Shown here: one piece after another, positions 58,227-64,000 of the stretch | Layout: each line of letters opens with the position of its first letter | Numbering within the stretch: position 1 is the first letter of the stretch | Assembly (NCBI GenBank): GCA_016704435.1 | Contig: JADJAB010000002.1 | Coordinates: forward strand, 372,001-436,000 | DNA from: Rhodobacter sp. | Lineage (GTDB): Bacteria > Pseudomonadota > Alphaproteobacteria > Rhodobacterales > Rhodobacteraceae | Length of the DNA stretch: 64,000 nt | Direction: 5' to 3' | Translations under genes and position numbers: made by a program | Notes under the pieces: generated by a model | Databases searched by the model: none | What the model was told of the DNA's origin: nothing | Seen by the model: only the letters and a program-made list of their open reading frames with translations

Positions 58227-59024
58227 ATGGCAACTGCCGCCATGACGACCCGACCGGCGCAGGCATCGGCAGCGGACGAGGCGATCCGCGTCGAAGACCT
58301 GCACAAGTCCTTCGGCAAGCTCGAGGTGCTGAAAGGCGTCTCGCTGACCGCCAAGAAGGGCGATGTCGTCGCCATCATCGGCGGCTCCGGCTCCGGCAAG
58401 TCGACCTGCCTGCGCTGCATCAACTTTCTGGAGACGCCCAGCTCTGGCCGGATCATCATCGGCGGCGAGGAAATCGTCCTGCGTCCCGACGGCACACCGG
58501 CCAATCGCCGCCAGATCGAACGGGTGCGATCGCGGCTGGGGATGGTGTTCCAGGCCTTCAACCTGTGGACCCACCGCACGCTGATCGAGAATGTCACCGA
58601 AGTGCCGGTGCATGTGCTGGGTGTTCCGAAGGCCGAGGCGCATGACCGCGCCATGGCCCTGCTGGAGCGGGTGGGCCTGGCCGAAAAGGCCAATGTCTAT
58701 CCGTCCTTCCTGTCGGGCGGCCAGCAGCAGCGCGCCGCAATCGCGCGGGCGCTGGCGATCGAGCCGTCGGTGATGCTGTTCGACGAACCGACCAGCGCGC
58801 TGGACCCCGAGCTGGTGGGCGAGGTGCTGACCGTGATCCGCGATCTTGCCGCCGAGGGGCGCACGATGATCCTGGTGACGCATGAAATGAATTTCGCGCG
58901 CGAGGTTTCGGACCACGTGATCTATCTTTATGAAGGGCGGATCGAGGAAGAGGGCCCACCGGATCAGGTGTTCGGCGCGCCGCGTTCCGACCGGCTGAAG
59001 CAGTTCCTGAAAACCGTCGCGTGA
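58227..59024 (+). CDS. polar amino-acid ABC transporter ATP-binding protein
   Basis: A 265-residue ATPase of the HisP/GlnQ/OccP family. Walker A is GGSGSGKST, the signature is LSGGQQQRAAIARAL, Walker B is VMLFDEPTSALDP and the H-loop is VTHEMNFAREV. The insert RPDGTPANRRQIERVRSRLG is seen in octopine/histidine-type ATPases. The ATG at 58227 follows AGGAGG; an upstream ATG adds 19 residues. It is first in the four-gene ATPase/binding-protein/permease/permease order. Confidence 0.92.
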   Translation: MATAAMTTRPAQASAADEAIRVEDLHKSFGKLEVLKGVSLTAKKGDVVAIIGGSGSGKSTCLRCINFLETPSSGRIIIGGEEIVLRPDGTPANRRQIERVRSRLGMVFQAFNLWTHRTLIENVTEVPVHVLGVPKAEAHDRAMALLERVGLAEKANVYPSFLSGGQQQRAAIARALAIEPSVMLFDEPTSALDPELVGEVLTVIRDLAAEGRTMILVTHEMNFAREVSDHVIYLYEGRIEEEGPPDQVFGAPRSDRLKQFLKTVA

Positions 59025-59068
59025 CGACGGGCACGACAATCGCAAACAACCACCAAGGGGAGACCACC

Positions 59069-59842
59069 ATGAAACTGAAATCACTGCTTGCCGTCGGCAT
59101 TGCCACACTGGCGCTGACCACGGGTGCCGCACTGGCCGAACCGATCAAGATCGGCATCGCCGCCGAACCCTATCCGCCGTTCATGTCGCCGGATGCCGCG
59201 GGCAACTGGGTCGGCTGGGAGATCGAGATCATCGATGCCATCTGCAAGGCATCGGAACTGGAATGCGTCATCACGCCGACGGCCTGGGACGGCATCATCC
59301 CGTCCCTGACCGGCAAGCAGATCGATGCGATCGTGGCGTCGATGTCGATCACCGAAGAGCGGATGCAGACCATCGATTTCTCGGACAAATACTACAACAC
59401 ACCGACCGTTGTGATCGCCGACAAATCCGCAGACATCACGGCTACACCGGAAGGGCTGGCCGGAAAGATCCTTGGCGTGCAAGCCTCGACGGTTCACCAG
59501 TCCTATGCGCAGCAGTACTTTACCGGAGCGGCCGAAATCCGCGTTTACCAGACGCAGGACGAAGCGAACCAGGATCTGGCCTCGGGACGGATCGACGCGA
59601 TCCAGGCCGACAGCATTGCCATGGCCGATTTCGTTGCCTCGGAGGCCGGAGCCTGCTGCGAGATCAAGGGTGCGGTTGCCGATGATCCGGCGATCCTGGG
59701 TCTGGGCGTGGGTGTCGGCGTGCGCAAGGGCGAAGACGAGCTGCGCGAAAAGTTCAATGCCGGAATCAAGGCCATCCGCGCAGACGGCACCTATGACGAG
59801 ATCACCAAGAAGTATTTCGCCATGGATATCTACGGCGGCTAA
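59069..59842 (+). CDS. polar amino-acid ABC transporter substrate-binding protein
   Basis: A 257-residue type 2 periplasmic-binding protein of the lysine/arginine/ornithine/octopine class. Signal peptide MKLKSLLAVGIATLALTTGA, then IGIAAEPYPPFMSPDAAGNW, GWEIEIIDAICKASELECVI, DAIVASMSITEERMQTIDFS and DLASGRIDAIQADSIAMADF, the classic block order. The start follows AAGGGGAG. The ligand class (basic or opine-like) is by similarity only. Confidence 0.93.
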   Translation: MKLKSLLAVGIATLALTTGAALAEPIKIGIAAEPYPPFMSPDAAGNWVGWEIEIIDAICKASELECVITPTAWDGIIPSLTGKQIDAIVASMSITEERMQTIDFSDKYYNTPTVVIADKSADITATPEGLAGKILGVQASTVHQSYAQQYFTGAAEIRVYQTQDEANQDLASGRIDAIQADSIAMADFVASEAGACCEIKGAVADDPAILGLGVGVGVRKGEDELREKFNAGIKAIRADGTYDEITKKYFAMDIYGG

Positions 59843-59851
59843 GACAGCACC

Positions 59852-60577
59852 GTGGATCGGGTGATCGAACTTCTGTCGCTTTCCCCTCCCGGTTGGGGGG
59901 GGAACCTTCTGCGCGGGTTGATGAACTCGTTGCAGATTGCCCTGGGCGCCTATGGCCTTGGGCTTCTGATCGGCCTCGCGGGGGCTTACGGCAAGCTGTA
60001 CGGCGGCCCGATATTGCGCGACCTGTTGGCGGTTTACACCACGGTGGTGCGCGCGGTGCCCGAGTTGGTGCTGATCCTGATCCTGTATTATGTCGGCACG
60101 GACCTTATCAACAAGGCCTCGGAAGCAATGGGTTACGGCACGGTCGAGATCAGTGGCGTCGCTGCCGGGATCGCGGTTCTGGGCGTTGTGCAGGGCGCCT
60201 ATTCGACCGAAATCCTGCGCGGTGCGATCAAGGCCATTCCGATCGGCCAGATCGAGGCGGCGCGCGCCTTCGGCATGCCCCCCTTGCTGCTGCTGCGCCG
60301 GGTGACCATTCCGGCAATGATGGCCTTTGCCATTCCCGGCCTGGCGAACCTGTGGCTGATCGCCACCAAGGACACCGCACTTCTGGCCGTGGTGGGGTTC
60401 AGCGAGTTGACGCTGGAGACCCGGCAGGCGGCCAGCAGCACGCGGGCATATTTCACCTTCTTCCTCGCAGCCGGGGCGCTTTATCTGATGGTCACGTTGC
60501 TGTCGGGCCGGGTGTTTGCCCGGCTTGAGGTCTGGGCGCGCCGGGGCCAGCCATCCTTGCGAAAGGCAGGCGGATGA
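59852..60577 (+). CDS. polar amino-acid ABC transporter permease (HisQ-like)
   Basis: A 241-residue inner-membrane permease with about five helices. NSLQIALGAYGLGLLIGLAG is the HisQ-type N-terminal helix, and the EAA loop region is EAARAFGMPPLLLLRRVTIP. The start is GTG at 59852, nine bases after the binding-protein stop. It overlaps the next permease by four bases. Confidence 0.9.
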   Translation: MDRVIELLSLSPPGWGGNLLRGLMNSLQIALGAYGLGLLIGLAGAYGKLYGGPILRDLLAVYTTVVRAVPELVLILILYYVGTDLINKASEAMGYGTVEISGVAAGIAVLGVVQGAYSTEILRGAIKAIPIGQIEAARAFGMPPLLLLRRVTIPAMMAFAIPGLANLWLIATKDTALLAVVGFSELTLETRQAASSTRAYFTFFLAAGALYLMVTLLSGRVFARLEVWARRGQPSLRKAGG

Positions 60578-61353
60578 CCGGCTTGCGCACATGGCTCCTG
60601 CCGCACCGGATCGTGATGATCGCGCTCTTTGCGGCGCTGGTCCTGTGGTGCGCGATGACCCTGCGCTGGGACTGGATACCGAAATACACACCCCTGGCGA
60701 TCGAGGGCATCTGGCGGACGCTGTGGATTCTGGCGGTGACCACTGTCCTGGGGTTCTTGCTGGCGGTTCCGCTGGGCCTGGCGCAGGCAATTGGCCCCTG
60801 GTATCTGTCCACCCCCGCCCGCATCTTCTGCACCATCATCCGCGGCACGCCGCTCTTGCTGCAGATCTGGCTGATCTACTATGGCCTCGGCTCGCTTTTT
60901 CCGCAGTTTCCGTGGATCAAGGACAGCAGCCTCTGGCCCTATCTGCGGCAGGCCTGGCCCTATGCCGTGCTGGCGCTGACCCTGTCCTATGCCGGCTATG
61001 AGGGCGAGGTGATGCGCGGCGCCTTTGCCGGCGTGCCGCGTGGCCAGCTGGAGGCCGCCGAGGCCTTCGGCATGCCGCGCTTCACCAAGTTCCGCCGCAT
61101 CTGGCTGCCGCAAGCCATTCAAAGCGCGCTGCCGACGCTCGGCGGCGAGACCATCCTTCAGCTGAAGGCAACGCCGCTGGTGGCAACCATCGCCATCGTC
61201 GAGATCTATGCAGTTTCCTCGCGCGTCAGGCAGGACACGTTCATTGTCTACGAACCGCTCTTGCTGCTGGCCGTGGTCTATCTGGTGATCGCGGGCCTGT
61301 TGGCATTTGCCTTCCGCAAGCTGGAAGAACGGGTGCCGGCAAAAGGGCATTGA
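60574..61353 (+). CDS. polar amino-acid ABC transporter permease (HisM-like)
   Basis: A 259-residue permease with about five or six helices. IRGTPLLLQIWLIYYGLGSL and EAAEAFGMPRFTKFRRIWLP (EAA loop) are family hallmarks, and QAIQSALPTLGGETILQLK follows. It is the last gene of the transporter operon and is followed by a strong hairpin. Confidence 0.91.
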   Translation: MTGLRTWLLPHRIVMIALFAALVLWCAMTLRWDWIPKYTPLAIEGIWRTLWILAVTTVLGFLLAVPLGLAQAIGPWYLSTPARIFCTIIRGTPLLLQIWLIYYGLGSLFPQFPWIKDSSLWPYLRQAWPYAVLALTLSYAGYEGEVMRGAFAGVPRGQLEAAEAFGMPRFTKFRRIWLPQAIQSALPTLGGETILQLKATPLVATIAIVEIYAVSSRVRQDTFIVYEPLLLLAVVYLVIAGLLAFAFRKLEERVPAKGH

Positions 61354-61363
61354 ACCTGCCACC

Positions 61364-61398
61364 CGATCCGGCCCACAATGGCTGCTGGGGCCGGATCG
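61364..61398. terminator. hairpin ending the amino-acid transporter operon
   Basis: CGATCCGGCCC (61364-61374) pairs perfectly with GGGCCGGATCG (61388-61398) around a 13-base loop, 10 bases after the permease stop. There is no T-tract. It separates the transporter from the FNR-type box at 61401. Confidence 0.55.
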
Positions 61399-61400
61399 AC

Positions 61401-61414
61401 TTGATCCTAGTCAA
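61401..61414. promoter_or_regulatory. FNR/NnrR-type binding site
   Basis: TTGATCCTAGTCAA fits the CRP/FNR-family pattern TTG(A/G)(T/C)-N4-(A/G)TCAA, with one mismatch in the inner base of the symmetric form. It is 33 bases before the small exported protein that precedes nosR. FNR, NnrR or Dnr would activate there under low oxygen or NO. Confidence 0.75.
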
Positions 61415-61446
61415 GGAAACGACGGCCCCAATTGGTAAGAGGCGGC

Positions 61447-61914
61447 ATGTCGAAAGCTCTCCAGATGGTTGTGGTCTGCTTGCTGGCCTTGGCATTTGCC
61501 TTGGCTGGCGGGTCGCGTTCCATGCTGCTGGCGCATTCGCAAGGCGCTGATTCGCTTGTGATCTGCTCTGACGAAGGGGTCGAGACCATCTATCTCGACG
61601 CCGACGGCAAGCGATCCGACTCGCCGATGAATTGCAGCCATTGCCCGGACTGTCTGGACAATTCTGTTCCGGCGCTGCCCACTGCCACCGGCGCGAACCC
61701 GCAACGGGCGGCTCGGCGCAGCCATCGGCAGGCCGGCGCCCAAACTGCGCAGAGGTCCTCGCGCCATCTGCGGCCGGAAGCCCGGGGCCCTCCGCCCGCA
61801 AACCCGGGACGACATGACACGGCACCCGCCGTCGCGCTGCCTTGTGCTGCGCCCCGGCAGTCTCCCGGAAAGTGCCACCGGAACGGGCAACCACTTTCGG
61901 AAGCCCGTCAATGA
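61447..61914 (+). CDS. small exported protein preceding nosR (DUF2946-like)
   Basis: About 155 residues. A signal peptide (MSKALQMVVVCLLALAFALA) is followed by a Cys-rich segment CSDEGVETIYLDADG and CSHCPDCLDNS (CxxCxxC), then an Arg/Ala/Pro-rich tail ending in the ARGPP-type motif of DUF2946 proteins. DUF2946 genes often sit next to copper or nos genes, so a metal-handling role in nitrous-oxide reductase maturation is plausible. It overlaps nosR by four bases and is downstream of the FNR-type box. The tail is low-complexity, so the frame there is less sure. Confidence 0.7.
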   Translation: MSKALQMVVVCLLALAFALAGGSRSMLLAHSQGADSLVICSDEGVETIYLDADGKRSDSPMNCSHCPDCLDNSVPALPTATGANPQRAARRSHRQAGAQTAQRSSRHLRPEARGPPPANPGRHDTAPAVALPCAAPRQSPGKCHRNGQPLSEARQ

Positions 61915-64000
61915 CCCTGATCCGCCTCTTCCTCTCCCTTGTCGCCCTTTGCCTGGCCGCTGTGCCCGCGCTGGCTGAAACGGTACTCTCGCAGTACCTT
62001 GGCGACACTCCCGCAAGCGAACTCGTCGCCGGGGCCGAAGCTTTCGGGCCGGAACACGACGACGTGGCCGTCGCCCCCCTTCTGAAGGGCGGCGAGACCA
62101 TTGGCTGGGCCTTCATCACATCGGATTTCGTCGGCACCACCGGCTATTCCGGCAAGCCGATCCACACCATGGTCGCCATGGACCTGGACGCAAAGGTCAT
62201 CGGCGTCGCGCTGGTCAAGCATTCCGAACCGATCGTGCTGATCGGCATTCCCGATTCCAAGATGAAGGCCATGGTGGCTGGCTATATCGGCCTCGATCTG
62301 GTGGCCGAGGCGGAATCCGGCGGCACCGGGCATGACGTGGACATCATCTCGGGCGCCACCGTCACCGTGATGGTGATCGACGACAGCATCGTGCGCTCGG
62401 GTCTGAAGGTCGCCCGCGCGCTGGGTCTGGGCGGGCTGAAGGCGCCGGAAAAGGCCAGCGGCCCGGTGTTCGAGGTCAACCCCGACACCGCCGCCCCCGC
62501 CAGCTGGATGGCGATGGAGGGCGACGGCACGCTGCGCCGGCTGGCGCTGGACGTGGGCCAGATCAATGCCGCCTTCGCCGCGCTGGATGACCAGCGCGCC
62601 GCCGAACGGCCGCTGACCGAGGCGCCGGAAACCACCTTCATCGAGATGCAGACTGCCCTCGTCTCGGTTCCCGGCATCGGCAAGGCCGTGCTGGGCGAGG
62701 CGGAATATGCCAACCTTGCGGGCTGGTTGCAGCCGGGCGAACACGCCATCGTCATTGTCGGGCGCGGGCTTTATTCCTTCAAGGGGTCGGGCTATGTGCG
62801 CGGCGGCATCTTCGACCGCATCGTGCTGATCCAGGACGACGTGTCGGTGCGGTTCCGCGACAAGATGCACAAGCGGCTGATGGCCGTGGCCGCCGATGGT
62901 GCGCCGCAGTTCGCCGAATCCGACCTGTTCAAGATCCCCGCAGATGTGGGCTTCGACCCGTCCAAGCCGTTCCGCATCCAGCTTCTGGTGCATCGCGAGG
63001 TCGGGCCGATCGAAAAGCTGTTCACCACGTTCGACCTCGGCTACCAGTTGCCACAGGCCTATCTGCGGCCGATCGCCGCGGCCGCAGCGCCCAAGCCGAC
63101 CGCGGCCGCCGCCGACGAGGACGAAGGCGCCGCCCAGGCGCTGCTGTGGAAGCGCATCTGGGACGACAAGCAACTGCAGATCCTGGCGCTGGCCGCGATG
63201 CTGGCCGTGCTGACCCTGGTGTTCTTCTTCCAGACCCTTGCCACCCGCAACGCCCGTGCCTTCTTCTGGTTCCGCATGGGGTTCCTGACCGTCACGCTGG
63301 TGTTCCTTGGCTTTTACGCCAATGCGCAGTTGTCAGTTGTCAACCTGATGGCGCTGTTCGGCGCGCTGGTCAGCGGTTTCAGCTGGCAGGCGTTCCTTCT
63401 GGACCCGCTGACCTTCATCCTGTGGTTCTCGGTCGCTGCGGCGCTGTTGTTCTGGGGTCGCGGGGCCTATTGCGGCTGGCTGTGCCCGTTTGGCGCGCTG
63501 CAGGAACTTCTGAACCGTATCGGCCGCGCGCTGCACATCCCGCAATGGACCCTGCCCTGGGGTCTGCACGAGCGGTTGTGGCCGTTGAAGTACATGATCT
63601 TCCTCGGGTTGTTCGGCGTTTCGCTGACCAGCATCGAACAGGCCGAGCATCTGGCCGAGATCGAGCCGTTCAAGACCGCGATCATCCTGAAATTCGTCCG
63701 CGCCTGGCCCTTCGTGGCCTATGCCGCGGCGCTGCTGATCGCCGGCCTCTTCGTCGAGCGGTTCTTCTGCCGCTACCTGTGCCCGCTGGGTGCGGCACTG
63801 GCGATCCCGGCCAGGATGCGGATGTTCGACTGGCTGAAGCGCTACAAGGAATGCGGCAGCCCCTGCCAGACCTGCGCCAATCAATGCCCGGTCCAGGCGA
63901 TTCATCCGACCGGAGAGATCAACCCGAACGAATGCGTGGACTGCCTGCATTGCCAGGTTCTCTACCAGTCCAAGACCATCTGCCCGGTTGTCATCAAGAA
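61911..64000 (+). CDS. nosR: nitrous oxide reductase regulator/electron donor NosR (3' end outside window)
   Basis: NosR, about 697 residues visible, missing only the last few tens. Signal peptide MTLIRLFLSLVALCLAAVPA; a periplasmic FMN-binding domain with the covalent-flavin motif SGAT (Thr150); then six transmembrane segments, two cytoplasmic CxxxCP-type motifs (CGWLCPFGALQEL and CRYLCPLGAAL), and ferredoxin-type cysteine clusters CGSPCQTCANQCPVQAIHP and CVDCLHCQVLY. NosR keeps the N2O reductase NosZ active by supplying electrons. nosZ and nosDFY would be expected just beyond the window. Translationally coupled to the small protein upstream. Confidence 0.97.
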   Translation, partial: MTLIRLFLSLVALCLAAVPALAETVLSQYLGDTPASELVAGAEAFGPEHDDVAVAPLLKGGETIGWAFITSDFVGTTGYSGKPIHTMVAMDLDAKVIGVALVKHSEPIVLIGIPDSKMKAMVAGYIGLDLVAEAESGGTGHDVDIISGATVTVMVIDDSIVRSGLKVARALGLGGLKAPEKASGPVFEVNPDTAAPASWMAMEGDGTLRRLALDVGQINAAFAALDDQRAAERPLTEAPETTFIEMQTALVSVPGIGKAVLGEAEYANLAGWLQPGEHAIVIVGRGLYSFKGSGYVRGGIFDRIVLIQDDVSVRFRDKMHKRLMAVAADGAPQFAESDLFKIPADVGFDPSKPFRIQLLVHREVGPIEKLFTTFDLGYQLPQAYLRPIAAAAAPKPTAAAADEDEGAAQALLWKRIWDDKQLQILALAAMLAVLTLVFFFQTLATRNARAFFWFRMGFLTVTLVFLGFYANAQLSVVNLMALFGALVSGFSWQAFLLDPLTFILWFSVAAALLFWGRGAYCGWLCPFGALQELLNRIGRALHIPQWTLPWGLHERLWPLKYMIFLGLFGVSLTSIEQAEHLAEIEPFKTAIILKFVRAWPFVAYAAALLIAGLFVERFFCRYLCPLGAALAIPARMRMFDWLKRYKECGSPCQTCANQCPVQAIHPTGEINPNECVDCLHCQVLYQSKTICPVVIK

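Overview
The window is a high-GC chromosomal segment from an alphaproteobacterium, most likely a member of the Rhodobacteraceae (Rhodobacter/Gemmobacter/Paracoccus-like). The reasons are the petABC (cytochrome bc1) operon with a Rhodobacter-type Rieske protein, a CcrM GANTC methyltransferase downstream of rnhB, a DUF721-dsbA pair divergent from mutY, a zinc-ribbon DinB, the C-minus form of ribosomal protein L36, and nosR. I cannot assign a genus from sequence alone. No insertion sequence, prophage, CRISPR array or rRNA operon was seen.

Layout. 1-8.2 kb: end of a DMT permease, a CcdA/Tat-thioredoxin pair, a GST with a divergent WYL regulator, NsrR, a DevBCA-type ABC exporter (permease frameshifted) and a DUF849 (BKACE) enzyme. 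8.2-12.7 kb: aroC, then a TPP riboswitch driving thiBPQ. 12.7-16.7 kb: petABC on the minus strand, a GST, rpmJ and tRNA-Val. 16.9-22.1 kb: an unknown DCSG-motif protein, an N-formylglutamate amidohydrolase, a CZB zinc-binding protein, dinB, and a lower-GC patch with GSCFA and a truncated WcbI. 22.3-32.3 kb: a DEAD-box helicase with a basic repeat tail, then a complete D-xylose locus (ROK regulator, xylFHG, frameshifted xylB, xylA). 32.3-38.4 kb: YihY, a SARP/BTAD-type regulator (frameshifted), a PAP2/haloperoxidase-like protein with an N-terminal Gly-Ser-His tandem array (frameshifted) and a subtilisin-like protease. 38.4-49.6 kb: ubiG, proline iminopeptidase, a CaiB-type CoA transferase, dsbA-like, DUF721, mutY, alkB, GNAT, ccrM, rnhB, mtnA and a LysR regulator. 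49.7-61.4 kb: a catabolic cluster (aldehyde dehydrogenase, DapA-family lyase, 3-hydroxyanthranilate dioxygenase, aspartate dehydrogenase-like) interleaved with a Liv-type and a polar amino-acid-type ABC transporter. 61.4-64 kb: an FNR/NnrR-type box, a small exported protein and nosR, which runs off the window.

How it works together. The xylose genes form a self-contained uptake-to-xylulose-5-phosphate route. The 49.7-61.4 kb genes look like regulated import and breakdown of a nitrogenous (probably aromatic or amino-acid-like) compound. The nos genes point to nitrous-oxide respiration under low oxygen.

Caution. Five otherwise well-conserved genes (devC-like, xylB, the SARP-type regulator, the PAP2 gene, livG-like) each carry one apparent single-base frameshift, mostly in G/C runs. 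Assembly error is more likely than five independent pseudogenes. The most unusual biology is the 33.3-38.4 kb regulator / (Gly-Ser-His)n-PAP2 / subtilase neighbourhood.
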